Shown piece after piece: positions 8,120 through 16,468 of a stretch of DNA of 64,000 bases. The stretch's first letter is position 1; the number at the start of each line of letters is the position of its first letter. This stretch comes from an uncultured Pelagibacteraceae bacterium (GTDB taxonomy: Bacteria > Pseudomonadota > Alphaproteobacteria > Pelagibacterales > Pelagibacteraceae), in the NCBI GenBank assembly GCA_902522115.1, contig CABYUV010000001.1:103491-167490 (forward strand). The letters run 5' to 3'. The notes below the pieces were generated by a model that was given only the letters and a program-made list of their open reading frames with translations, was not told where the DNA came from and did not search any database. Made by a program: the position numbers and the translations under genes.

Positions 8120-9174
8120 TAATTTATACCTAGCATTTTTTTATTAGCTTCAATATCAGCGCCACTTCCTGCAAAATCATCAAATGCTTTTTCTGTAGTG
8201 TTGATAATATGATTTTTAATAAATTCAGCTCCTTCTCTTGCGCCATCTTCTGGATGTTTTAAACAGCACTCCCATTCAAGAACTGCCCAACCATCATAAC
8301 CATATGAAGTAAATTTTGAAAAAATTGATTTAAAATCTACTTGTCCATCACCAAGGGATCTAAATCTACCTGCTCTGTTAACCCAAGATTGAAAACCACC
8401 ATACACTCCTTGTTTTCCAGAGGGATTTAACTCTGCATCTTTAACATGAAACATTTTTATTTTTTCATGATAAATATCTATATGAGCCAAGTAATCTAAA
8501 TTCTGTAAAACATAATGACTAGGATCATAAAGCATATTGCATCTTTTATGGTTACCAACTTTTTCTAAAAACATTTCAAATGTAATACCATCGTGAAGAT
8601 CTTCACCTGGATGTATTTCGTAACAGAGATCAACTCCATTTTGATCAAATTGATCGAGAATTGGTTTCCATCTATTTGAAAGCTCATTAAATGCATTTTC
8701 AATTAATCCTTCAGGTCTTTGTGGCCAAGGATAAACATAAGGCCAAGCAAGTGCTCCTGAAAAAGTAACATGTCTATCTAGCCCAAGATTTTTTGAGGCC
8801 TTAGCTGCCATCATTAATTGATTTACTGCCCACTCTTGTCTTGCTTTTGGATTGCCTCTAACCTCAGGTGCTGCAAATCCATCAAATGCTGTATCATACG
8901 CTGGATGCACTGCAACCAACTGTCCTTGAAGATGTGTTGATAGTTCTGTGATTTCGAGATTATATTTTTTTGTTACGCCTTTGATTTCATCACAATAATC
9001 TTTGCTTTCAGATGCTCTCTTCAGATCAATTAATCTAGCATCCCAACTCGGAATTTGAACACCTTTATAACCTAATGAAGATACCCACTTACAAATATTA
9101 TCTAAAGAATTGAATGGTGCATCTTCGCCTACAAATTGTGCTAGGAAAATTGCAGGACCTTTTATATTGTTCAT
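8119..9174 (-). CDS. Sugar phosphate isomerase/epimerase-like TIM barrel protein
   Basis: A 351-residue member of the xylose isomerase-like/AP endonuclease 2 barrel family. Likely metal ligands appear in strand order: Glu in LCYEIHPGEDLH, Asp and His in MLYDPSHYV, His in MFHVKDAE and Glu in AVLEWE. It is the first gene of a two-gene minus-strand operon with the Gfo/Idh/MocA dehydrogenase (1-base overlap). A strong ribosome binding site, GGGGGAG, lies about 5 bases before the ATG. It is divergent from the first sugar-binding protein gene, implying a shared regulatory region and a related substrate. Epimerisation or isomerisation of a keto-sugar is the probable reaction. Confidence 0.85.
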   Translation of the reverse strand: MNNIKGPAIFLAQFVGEDAPFNSLDNICKWVSSLGYKGVQIPSWDARLIDLKRASESKDYCDEIKGVTKKYNLEITELSTHLQGQLVAVHPAYDTAFDGFAAPEVRGNPKARQEWAVNQLMMAAKASKNLGLDRHVTFSGALAWPYVYPWPQRPEGLIENAFNELSNRWKPILDQFDQNGVDLCYEIHPGEDLHDGITFEMFLEKVGNHKRCNMLYDPSHYVLQNLDYLAHIDIYHEKIKMFHVKDAELNPSGKQGVYGGFQSWVNRAGRFRSLGDGQVDFKSIFSKFTSYGYDGWAVLEWECCLKHPEDGAREGAEFIKNHIINTTEKAFDDFAGSGADIEANKKMLGIN

Positions 9175-9189
9175 AATCTCCCCCTCTCT

Positions 9190-9219
9190 TTGAATTTATC
9201 AACAATTTTTTTTTATAAA
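9190..9219 (+). promoter_or_regulatory. Possible promoter of the first ABC sugar operon
   Basis: TTGAAT, an 18-bp spacer and TATAAA stand 70 bp before the start codon of the binding-protein gene, and an AAGAGGAGA ribosome binding site precedes its ATG at 9289. The match is moderate, and A+T-rich DNA yields many such matches, so this is only a candidate. Confidence 0.35.
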
Positions 9220-9288
9220 AAAATACTAGCAGGCACAACTCATCTTGGGTAGACTATTCTTAAGAAAAATAAACTAAGAGGAGATAAA

Positions 9289-10593
9289 ATGAAAAAAATA
9301 ATGATTTTATTGTTTGTTTCTCTATTTTCGTTCTCTGTAAATTCAAATGCAAAATCTATAACATTAGGATGGGCCGCTTGGGACCCAGCGAATGCTTTGC
9401 AAGAGTTAACTAAGGAATTTACTGCTGAAACTGGAATAGAAGTTAACTTTGAGTTTGTACCGTGGCCAAATTTTGCTGACCGTATGTTAAATGAACTTAA
9501 CAACAAAGGTAAAACATTTGACTTATTAATTGGTGACTCACAATGGATCGGTGCTGGAGCTGTTTATGGGCATTACGTGAAGTTGAATGACTTCTTTGAT
9601 AAAGAGGGAATTTCAATGAGTGATTTCTCACCAGCTACAGTTTATGCATATTCGACATGGCCAAAGGGTAGTGAAAATTACTACGCATTGCCAGCTATGG
9701 GAGATGCATTAGCTTGGGCTTATAGAAAAGACTGGTTTGACAGACCAGAACTTAAATCAGAGTTCAAAAAGAAACATGGATATGATCTAGGAGTTCCAGC
9801 TAACTGGAATCAATTACATGATATGTGTAAATTCTTCCAAGGAAGAGAAATTGATGGTCAAAAAAGATATGGGGCTGCAATTAACACAGAGCGTGGATCA
9901 GAAGGTATAACAATGGGTGTTACAGCTGCTATGTATGCGTGGGGTATGGAATATGAAAATCCTAACAAACCATACGATATGGAAGGATATTTCAATTCAC
10001 CACAAGCTGTAGAAGCAGTTGAGTTTTATAGAAAGTTATATGAAGACTGCGCACCTCCAGGACACTCTGATGCTTACATGGTTGCAAATTTAGATGCTTA
10101 CAAATCAGGACAAGTTGCATTCCAAATGAACTGGTATGCTTTCTGGCCTGGCGTTTCTAAAGAAGACAGTGATGGAAGAGTTAGCGGCTTCTTTGCAAAT
10201 CCTAAACAAAATGTTGCAGCTGCAACATTAGGTGGACAGGGTATATCTGTTGTTAAATACTCAGATAAGCAAGATCTTGCTCTTGAATACATTAAGTGGT
10301 TTGCAAGACCAGATGTTCAACAAAAATGGTGGGATCTAGGTGGATACTCATGTCATAATGATGTTTTAAATTCACCATCATTTCCAACATCGACTGTTTA
10401 CGCACAAGGATTCTTAGACTCAATGGGAATTGTCAAAGATTTTTGGCAAGAACCAACTTTCGTTGAGTTAATGCTTCCTATGCAAGAAGCAATTCACGAC
10501 TATGTTGTTAATGGAAAAGGAACTGCTAAAGAAGCTCTAGATAAAATTATCGAAGAGTGGGTTGAAGTGTTCGAAGCAGACGGAAAACTTTAA
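9289..10593 (+). CDS. ABC transporter sugar/polyol-binding protein (family 1)
   Basis: A periplasmic solute-binding protein of the MalE-like family 1, 434 residues. A Lys-Lys start, hydrophobic core (IMILLFVSLFSFSV) and NSNAKS cleavage region form a Sec signal peptide of about 21 residues. The mature part has the usual ITLGWAAWDPANALQELTKEF opening and many aromatic residues (WP, NWYAFWPG) suited to sugar stacking. It is followed by a strong hairpin and then permease genes, so the binding protein would be made in excess over the membrane subunits. Downstream DhaL/DhaK suggests a ketose or polyol (dihydroxyacetone, erythrulose, apiose-derived or glycerol-like), but the ligand is not readable. 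Confidence 0.9.
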   Translation: MKKIMILLFVSLFSFSVNSNAKSITLGWAAWDPANALQELTKEFTAETGIEVNFEFVPWPNFADRMLNELNNKGKTFDLLIGDSQWIGAGAVYGHYVKLNDFFDKEGISMSDFSPATVYAYSTWPKGSENYYALPAMGDALAWAYRKDWFDRPELKSEFKKKHGYDLGVPANWNQLHDMCKFFQGREIDGQKRYGAAINTERGSEGITMGVTAAMYAWGMEYENPNKPYDMEGYFNSPQAVEAVEFYRKLYEDCAPPGHSDAYMVANLDAYKSGQVAFQMNWYAFWPGVSKEDSDGRVSGFFANPKQNVAAATLGGQGISVVKYSDKQDLALEYIKWFARPDVQQKWWDLGGYSCHNDVLNSPSFPTSTVYAQGFLDSMGIVKDFWQEPTFVELMLPMQEAIHDYVVNGKGTAKEALDKIIEEWVEVFEADGKL

Positions 10594-10620
10594 CATTAAT
10601 AGTTAAGAAATTAAAAAATT

Positions 10621-10647
10621 AGGGGGGGTTAAACCTCCCCTTTTTTT
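10621..10647 (+). terminator. Intrinsic terminator/attenuator after the binding-protein gene
   Basis: A G-rich arm (AGGGGGGGTT) pairs with AACCTCCCCT, directly followed by a run of T, the standard intrinsic terminator layout. It lies 27 bp after the binding-protein stop and 14 bp before the permease start in the same direction, so it most likely causes partial termination, giving more binding protein than membrane subunits. Confidence 0.88.
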
Positions 10648-10660
10648 ATTAAAAATTCAT

Positions 10661-11560
10661 ATGAACGTTAAGAAAAAATTTAAAGGACTTTCCGATAAAG
10701 CTGTAGGATGGCTTTTTATTGGACCAACTGTACTTCTGCTACTGGCTATAAATATTTATCCATTGGTCTATGCAATTAAAATGTCTTTTACAAATTTTTA
10801 CGCAAATAAAATTGGAAGAGAACCTCAGTTCGTTGGTTTAAAAAATTACATTAAAGTCCTTAACAAAGAAGCCATATGGGAAAAAATGCAAGTTACAGCA
10901 AGCTTTATGTTTTGGACTTTGTTACTTCAAGCAATTATAGGTTTGGGTTTAGCTTTACTTCTAAACAGGAAATTTAAAGGTAATGAACTACTAACCACAT
11001 TAATTGTTTTACCCATGATGTTATCACCTGCTGTAGTAGGTGTATTTTGGACTTATCTTTATAATCCTCAAGTTGGTCTATTTAATTACGTAGTTAATTT
11101 TTTCTATGATTTAGGAAGCTTTGACATGATTGGTTCAAGTACTCTTGCTCCTTGGGCTATTGTTATTGTTGATACATGGATGTGGACACCTTTTACAATG
11201 TTAATTTGCCTAGCTGGTCTAAGATCTGTTCCAAATTATTTATATGAAGCTGCAGAAGTTGATAGAGCCAGTAAATGGCAGCAATTTATATATATTACAT
11301 TACCTTCTGTTTTACCATTTTTATTACTAGCTCTGCTTTTTAGAGGGATTGAGAATTTCAAAATGTTTGACATGGTTGTTGAGCTAACCTCTGGTGGTCC
11401 TGGCTCTGCTACAGAGCTTGCTTCAATTAACTTAAAAAGAGAAGCATTTGAAAAATGGAAAACAGGTTACAGCTCAGCATTTGCTGTTATTCTTTTTGTT
11501 ACCATATTTGGTTTTGGGAATGTCTACGTAAAAGTAATGAACAAAATAAAAGAACGCTGA
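10661..11560 (+). CDS. ABC sugar transporter permease (MalF/UgpA-like)
   Basis: An inner-membrane permease subunit of a carbohydrate (CUT1) importer, 299 residues with six predicted membrane segments, beginning at GWLFIGPTVLLLLAINIYPLVYAI. The cytoplasmic coupling loop that meets the ATPase is visible as EAAEVDRASKWQQFIYITLPSVLPF, the EAA motif. Length and layout match UgpA/MsmF proteins. Its TGA stop overlaps the next permease's ATG by one base. Confidence 0.93.
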   Translation: MNVKKKFKGLSDKAVGWLFIGPTVLLLLAINIYPLVYAIKMSFTNFYANKIGREPQFVGLKNYIKVLNKEAIWEKMQVTASFMFWTLLLQAIIGLGLALLLNRKFKGNELLTTLIVLPMMLSPAVVGVFWTYLYNPQVGLFNYVVNFFYDLGSFDMIGSSTLAPWAIVIVDTWMWTPFTMLICLAGLRSVPNYLYEAAEVDRASKWQQFIYITLPSVLPFLLLALLFRGIENFKMFDMVVELTSGGPGSATELASINLKREAFEKWKTGYSSAFAVILFVTIFGFGNVYVKVMNKIKER

Positions 11561-12504
11561 TGGATACTTCTAGATCATATTTAGAACCTTCGTCATTTTC
11601 AAAAAAAATGGCTGCAGCTATTATCATAGTTTACGCTGTAATTACTTTGATACCAATATCATGGATGGTGATGACGAGTTTTAAAAATGTTGATAGCGCA
11701 ATTTCATATCCACCCGAAGTTCTGTTTGAACCATCACTAGAAGGATATGTTAACTTATTTACTAATAGGTCAAGACAATCACAAGAATACCTTGATTCAT
11801 TACCTCCCCCAGAAAATTGGTATGAAGAACTAGTTAGAAGTAGAGAGATGGTTATAACAGGACCATCTAAATTTTTGGGTAGATATTCAAATTCAATGAT
11901 TATTGGATTTGGTTCAACTTTTGCATCTGTATTTTTAGGAGCATTAGCTGCATATGCATTTTCAAGGTTTAGGGTTCCTTTAAAAGATGATTTATTATTT
12001 TTTATTCTTTCAACCAGGATGTTTCCTCCTATAGCAGTGGCTGTTCCTATATTTATTATGTACAGAAAATTAGGTCTTGGGGATACTCACCTTGGAATGA
12101 TCATATTGTATACCGTTGTAAACTTAAGTTTGGCAGTATGGTTATTAAAAGGATTTATGGATGAAATTCCTAAAGAATATGAAGAGGCAGCTATGATCGA
12201 TGGATATTCAAGGCTTCAAGCTTTCTTTAAAGTTGTTCTTCCACAAGCAATGACAGGTATAGCTGCAACTGCAATCTTTTGTATGATTTTTTCATGGAAT
12301 GAATACGCATTTGCTGTTTTGCTAACTCAATTCAATGCACAAACAGCTCCACCATTTATTCCTACAATCATTGGTGAAGGTGGTCTAGATTGGCCAGCAA
12401 TTGGGGCAGGAACAACTTTATTTCTATTACCTGTTATGATTTTTACAATAATTCTAAGAAAACATCTTTTAAGAGGTATTACCTTTGGAGCAGTAAGGAA
12501 ATAA
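11560..12504 (+). CDS. ABC sugar transporter permease (MalG/UgpE-like)
   Basis: The second permease subunit, 314 residues from the ATG that overlaps the previous TGA stop (ATGA at 11559-11562 region); an in-frame extension upstream to 11455 is open but lies inside the previous gene and is not needed. Six membrane segments are predicted. The EAA coupling motif is EYEEAAMIDGYSRLQAFFKVVLPQA, and the C-terminus (RKHLLRGITFGAVRK) is the classic MalG-type tail. A periplasmic insert between the first two membrane segments (about residues 45-100) is longer than in MalG-type proteins of minimal size. Confidence 0.92.
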   Translation: MDTSRSYLEPSSFSKKMAAAIIIVYAVITLIPISWMVMTSFKNVDSAISYPPEVLFEPSLEGYVNLFTNRSRQSQEYLDSLPPPENWYEELVRSREMVITGPSKFLGRYSNSMIIGFGSTFASVFLGALAAYAFSRFRVPLKDDLLFFILSTRMFPPIAVAVPIFIMYRKLGLGDTHLGMIILYTVVNLSLAVWLLKGFMDEIPKEYEEAAMIDGYSRLQAFFKVVLPQAMTGIAATAIFCMIFSWNEYAFAVLLTQFNAQTAPPFIPTIIGEGGLDWPAIGAGTTLFLLPVMIFTIILRKHLLRGITFGAVRK

Positions 12505-12695
12505 TGCAAGAAGAAAAATCATTAATGAGAAAAATATTTAGAAGAGTTTACTGGGAAAACTTTTCGACAATATTAATTTTAATTGGGGTTTTCATGTTGT
12601 TACAACCATTTGCAATGTGGATGTTTACTTATTCTTTTATTGTAATATTAGTAGGAACTATAGGTTTCATAATCACAAGTCACTTTCCAGATTAA
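12504..12695 (+). CDS. Small two-helix membrane protein within an ABC importer operon (GlpU-like position)
   Basis: A 63-residue protein that starts at the ATG overlapping the preceding TAA stop (TAATG) and ends 1 bp before the first ATPase gene. It has a basic N-terminus (MRKIFRRVYW) and two hydrophobic stretches, STILILIGVFMLLQPFAMWM and FIVILVGTIGFIITSH. A small membrane protein between permeases and paired ATPases also occurs in the rhizobial glycerol importer (GlpU with GlpS/GlpT), though similarity here is positional and not demonstrated by alignment. It may be an accessory transport subunit. Overlaps on both sides and good coding character support a real gene. Confidence 0.75.
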   Translation: MQEEKSLMRKIFRRVYWENFSTILILIGVFMLLQPFAMWMFTYSFIVILVGTIGFIITSHFPD

Positions 12696-12696
12696 T

Positions 12697-13779
12697 ATGT
12701 CTCAAATTAAAATAGTAAATTTGCAAAAATCATTTGGTGACTTTACTGCAGTTAAAAATTCTAATTTAACGATTAATGATAAAGAGTTCTTTGTTTTACT
12801 TGGACCATCTGGTTGTGGAAAGACTACAACACTTCGAATGATTGCAGGATTAGAATTACCGACATCTGGTGAAATATATCTTGGAGATGAAGAGGTAGGA
12901 ATGTTAAGAGCATCAGAAAGAGATATTGCTTTTGTTTTTCAATTGTTTGCCCTCTACCCACACATGAATGTAAGAAACAACTTATCATTTCCTCTAAAAA
13001 TGCAGGGATATAAAAAAAGTGATATCAAAAATAGAGTTGAAGAAGCAGCAAAACTTTTAAGAATTGATCACATTTTAAATTCTAATATTTCCTCTCTTTC
13101 GGGTGGAGATAGACAACGGGTAGCTTTAGGAAGAGCACTAGTTAGAAGACCAAAAGCATTTTTAATGGACGAGCCATTAGGAACCTTGGATGCTGAATTT
13201 AGAGAATTAATGTGTCTAGAATTAAAAAAACTACATTTAGATATTGGGGCAACTACAGTTTATGTAACTCATGATCAGTTAGAAGCAATGTCATTAGCTG
13301 ACCGAATTGCAGTTATGGATGGTGGTGAAATATTACAAGCTGATGAGCCTAATGTTATTTATAATAAACCTAAAACTAAATTTGTGGCCTCATTTATAGG
13401 ATCTCCAGGTATGAACTTTTTTGAAGTTCATGAAGGAATTTCTAAAGATCAATCTTTTGTAAATATCGAAGGTGCTAAATTTGATATTCCTAAACAACTT
13501 GAGGAGTCAAGAGGAAGTAAAAACTTTTTTGGCATACGTCCAGAAAATTTAACTCTAGATAATAATGAGGGTCTAAAAGGTTCGGTTTTTGGAGTGGAGT
13601 ATTTAGGATCAAGAAAAATAATTACAGTTAAAACAAGTTTAGGTGAGATTAAAGTTAAAACAGATATTTCTGTTAAAGTTAAATTGAATGAAAATGTTCA
13701 GGTAAAACCTTCAAATAATAATATTATTATTTTTGACGGTGAGACAGACAAATCTTTAAACAGTGAGTTTATAAAATAA
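12697..13779 (+). CDS. ABC sugar transporter ATP-binding protein, first of two
   Basis: A 360-residue CUT1-type ATPase. Walker A is GPSGCGKTT (about 36-44), the Q-loop is FVFQLFALYPH, the signature is LSGGDRQRV (Asp in place of the usual Gln), Walker B is FLMDEP and the switch His is in VTHDQ. A C-terminal OB-fold regulatory region follows (FFGIRPENL, GVEYLGS). Its stop overlaps the second ATPase start by one base. Two different adjacent ATPases suggest a heterodimeric motor, as in the GlpS/GlpT glycerol importer. Confidence 0.93.
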   Translation: MSQIKIVNLQKSFGDFTAVKNSNLTINDKEFFVLLGPSGCGKTTTLRMIAGLELPTSGEIYLGDEEVGMLRASERDIAFVFQLFALYPHMNVRNNLSFPLKMQGYKKSDIKNRVEEAAKLLRIDHILNSNISSLSGGDRQRVALGRALVRRPKAFLMDEPLGTLDAEFRELMCLELKKLHLDIGATTVYVTHDQLEAMSLADRIAVMDGGEILQADEPNVIYNKPKTKFVASFIGSPGMNFFEVHEGISKDQSFVNIEGAKFDIPKQLEESRGSKNFFGIRPENLTLDNNEGLKGSVFGVEYLGSRKIITVKTSLGEIKVKTDISVKVKLNENVQVKPSNNNIIIFDGETDKSLNSEFIK

Positions 13780-14789
13780 TGGCAAAAGTAGAATTAAAAA
13801 AATTATTTAAAACTTATAATAAAAACATTAAAGCTTTGGAGGATATAAATCTCACAATTGAAGATGGTCAATTTTTTGTATTACTAGGTCCATCTGGTGC
13901 TGGAAAAACAACAACACTTAGATGTATAGCCGGTTTAGAAAAAATTGATTCAGGAGATGTACTATTTAATGATGAAAATATAACTAATGATCAACCTGCT
14001 TCGAGAGATGTGACTTTCGTTTTTCAACAATACTCTCTTTATCCTCACTATACTGTTTATGAAAATCTTGCTTTTCCACTAAGGTCACCCATGAGAAAAC
14101 TTCCTGAGGAAGAAATAAAAAACAAAGTAGAGAAAATTGCTGAAATGCTGAAAATTACTAACAAATTACAAAATAAAGCAACTCAACTTTCAGGTGGAGA
14201 AATGCAAAGAGTAGCTATTGGTAGAGCTCTTGTTCGTGAACCAAATATCTATTTGATGGATGAGCCACTTTCATCATTAGATGCTAAACTAAGAGAAACT
14301 CTTAGAGTTGAATTAAAAAATATTCAATTAAATCTAAACGCTACTATTTTGTATGTGACACATGATCAGGCTGAAGCAACAACTTTGGCAGATAAAATTG
14401 GAGTTTTAAAAGAAGGTAAAATAGTTCAAATTGGAACTCCTGAAGAAATTTATGAAAATCCAAATTCAATTTATGTATCCCAAAGATTGGGTTCACCAAA
14501 AATAAATATTTTACCTGGTTCTTTATTTAAAATAGATAACAACATACCAAAAATTGGAATTAGACCAGAAAATATAGAGTTAGGTGATGGACCATACGAG
14601 GGAAAGGTTGTGTCAATAGAAAATTTAGGTTCAGAGACTGTTGTAGCTATTAGTTTTCAGGACAATGAAATATTAGCTTCAATCCAGGGTAGTTATAAAT
14701 CATCAATTAATGAAAAAATTAATTTTGACATTAATGCAAATAAAGTTTTAAAATTTGATAACGGAGACCAAAGAATATATGAGCGTTAA
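13779..14789 (+). CDS. ABC sugar transporter ATP-binding protein, second of two
   Basis: A 336-residue CUT1-type ATPase. It shows Walker A GPSGAGKTT, Q-loop FVFQQYSLYPHYTV, signature LSGGEMQRVAIGRA (Glu at the fifth position), Walker B YLMDEPLSSLD and switch His in VTHDQAEA. The C-terminal OB-fold is shorter than in the first ATPase but keeps IGIRPENIEL. Its ATG overlaps the first ATPase's stop, and its own last 11 bp overlap dhaL. Both ATPases keep the catalytic residues, so neither is an obvious pseudo-subunit; a heterodimer is inferred. Confidence 0.93.
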   Translation: MAKVELKKLFKTYNKNIKALEDINLTIEDGQFFVLLGPSGAGKTTTLRCIAGLEKIDSGDVLFNDENITNDQPASRDVTFVFQQYSLYPHYTVYENLAFPLRSPMRKLPEEEIKNKVEKIAEMLKITNKLQNKATQLSGGEMQRVAIGRALVREPNIYLMDEPLSSLDAKLRETLRVELKNIQLNLNATILYVTHDQAEATTLADKIGVLKEGKIVQIGTPEEIYENPNSIYVSQRLGSPKINILPGSLFKIDNNIPKIGIRPENIELGDGPYEGKVVSIENLGSETVVAISFQDNEILASIQGSYKSSINEKINFDINANKVLKFDNGDQRIYER

Positions 14790-15408
14790 TTTTTTAATTT
14801 CTCAAGCAAAAAATATTCAAATTGTCATAAATGAAAATGCAGGAGAAATTGAAGCCCTAGATCAAAATATTGGAGATGGGGATCATATATTTAATGTGCA
14901 AAGAGGTCTTAAGTTAGTAGTTGAGCTTGAAAATGATATTAAAAACCTACCTTTGCAAAAAGGTTTAAATATGATTGCAATGAAAGTGTTGTCAGGTATT
15001 GGTGGTTCCTCTGGAGCTTTGTTTGGAACTTTCTTTATGTCTATGGCTAAAACACCAGATCTAGATAAAAATATAGATTTTAACAAAGCATGTGAAATGG
15101 TTATAACAGGAATTAATGCAATGAAGGAAAGAGGAAAAGCGGATGTTGGAGAAAAAACAATGATGGATGTTTTAATTCCAGTATCAGAAAAACTAAATGA
15201 ATTAAAAAATAGCAATACGGATATGAATGAAGGGTTAAGTGAGATAATAAAAATTGCCGAAGATAGAATGTTAGCAACAAAAGACATGCTTGCTACCAAA
15301 GGTAGAGCTTCATTTTTAGGAGAACGTGCAAAAGGTCATATAGATCCAGGGGCTCGTTCATCACAACTTATAATAGATACAATATGCAAATCACTAATTA
15401 ATAAATAG
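14779..15408 (+). CDS. dhaL: Dihydroxyacetone kinase-type subunit DhaL
   Basis: The nucleotide-binding subunit of a DhaK-family ketose kinase. The chosen ATG at 14779 gives 209 residues, the usual DhaL length; an upstream in-frame start at 14755 would lie deeper inside the ATPase gene. The Mg-ATP/ADP aspartates are Asp28, Asp33 and Asp35 in EALDQNIGDGDH. Later blocks GGSSGALFGTFF, DVGEKTMMD and GRASFLGERAKGHIDPGA complete the family. It overlaps the ATPase gene by 11 bp and precedes dhaK by 8 bp. The order L-K is the reverse of the usual dhaKLM, and no DhaM phosphotransferase lies in the window, so ATP may be the direct phosphate donor. The substrate may be dihydroxyacetone, erythrulose or another short ketose. 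Confidence 0.92.
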   Translation: MSVNFLISQAKNIQIVINENAGEIEALDQNIGDGDHIFNVQRGLKLVVELENDIKNLPLQKGLNMIAMKVLSGIGGSSGALFGTFFMSMAKTPDLDKNIDFNKACEMVITGINAMKERGKADVGEKTMMDVLIPVSEKLNELKNSNTDMNEGLSEIIKIAEDRMLATKDMLATKGRASFLGERAKGHIDPGARSSQLIIDTICKSLINK

Positions 15409-15412
15409 GAGG
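15407..15412 (+). promoter_or_regulatory. Strong ribosome binding site of dhaK
   Basis: AGGAGG overlaps the dhaL stop codon and stands 4 bases before the dhaK ATG. It supports the start at 15417 and coupled expression of the two kinase subunits. Confidence 0.75.
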
Positions 15413-15416
15413 AAAT

Positions 15417-16409
15417 ATGAAAAAATTTATAAATAATGTTGACGACTTTTTAAAAGAAAGTCTTAATGGATTTGGTAAAGCTCATGGAGATATAATCAAA
15501 GTAAATTTTGAGCCAAACTTTATTTCCAGAAAAACAAAAACTAAAGAAGGAAAAGTATCTTTAATCTCGGGTGGAGGGAGTGGACATGAACCAATGCATG
15601 GTGGTTTTGTTGGTCATGGAATGCTGGATGCAGCATGTCCAGGTTTTGTTTTTTCAGCACCTACTCCAGATCAAATGCAAGCAGCTGCTGAAAATGTAGA
15701 TAGTGGTGCTGGTGTTCTGTTCATAGTTAAAAATTATTCTGGTGATATTATGAATTTTCAAATGGGTGCTGAAATGTACTCAGGTAAAAATGATAGTATT
15801 ATTACTAATGACGATGTAGCTGTTGAAGACTCTACCTTCACAACTGGTAGAAGAGGTGTGGCTGCAACAGTTTTGGTCGAAAAGATAGTTGGATCACTTG
15901 CCGAGAATGGAGGTTCCTTAGAAGAATGTAAAAAACTTGGCGAAAAAGTAAACAAAAATTCAGGAACTATGGGCGTTGCTTTTACAAGTTGCACAGTTCC
16001 TGCTGCAGGCAAACCAACTTTTGATATTGGAAATGATGAAATGGAATTTGGAGTAGGTATACACGGTGAACCTGGAAGAAAAAGAGAAAAAATTCAACCA
16101 TCAAAAACAATAGTAAATAACATGTTGGAAGCTATACTTGATGATTTAAAACCACAAAAAAATGAAAAAACACTTCTATTTGTAAATGGTATGGGTGGAA
16201 CTCCTCTTACTGAATTATATTTAGTATACGACGATGCTTGTGAAATTTTAAAATCTAAAGGTATTGAAATTACAAGAAGTTTGGTAGGTAATTATTGCAC
16301 ATCACTTGAAATGCAAGGAGCGTCCATAACTCTTCTTAAATGTGATGAAGAAATTTTAAAAAATTGGGATGCGCCTGTTCATACAGCAGCTATGAGATGG
16401 GGTATGTAA
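15417..16409 (+). CDS. dhaK: Dihydroxyacetone kinase-type subunit DhaK
   Basis: The substrate-binding subunit of a DhaK-family ketose kinase, 330 residues. His216 in GVGIHGEPG matches the His that forms a covalent hemiaminal with dihydroxyacetone. His57 in SGGGSGHEP and Asp110 in KNYSGD match the other catalytic residues of the E. coli protein. The product, a ketose phosphate such as dihydroxyacetone phosphate, would enter glycolysis or gluconeogenesis. DhaK homologues that phosphorylate D- or L-erythrulose or apiose-pathway intermediates are also known, so the triose is not proven. It is the last gene of the transporter-kinase operon that begins at 9289. Confidence 0.92.
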   Translation: MKKFINNVDDFLKESLNGFGKAHGDIIKVNFEPNFISRKTKTKEGKVSLISGGGSGHEPMHGGFVGHGMLDAACPGFVFSAPTPDQMQAAAENVDSGAGVLFIVKNYSGDIMNFQMGAEMYSGKNDSIITNDDVAVEDSTFTTGRRGVAATVLVEKIVGSLAENGGSLEECKKLGEKVNKNSGTMGVAFTSCTVPAAGKPTFDIGNDEMEFGVGIHGEPGRKREKIQPSKTIVNNMLEAILDDLKPQKNEKTLLFVNGMGGTPLTELYLVYDDACEILKSKGIEITRSLVGNYCTSLEMQGASITLLKCDEEILKNWDAPVHTAAMRWGM

Positions 16410-16468
16410 AAAGTAATTTACATTTTTAATTAATTTTCGTATTAAAAAGTCGTTAATCAAACATAAAT

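Noticed and set aside
11455..11559. Upstream extension of the second permease of the first ABC importer
   Set aside because: The extension lies inside the first permease gene and encodes unrelated, Cys-rich sequence; the ATGA overlap at 11560 gives the normal N-terminus.
14883..15299. 138-codon open frame on the minus strand
   Set aside because: It lies entirely within dhaL, whose protein matches its family throughout; the antisense product has no recognisable features.
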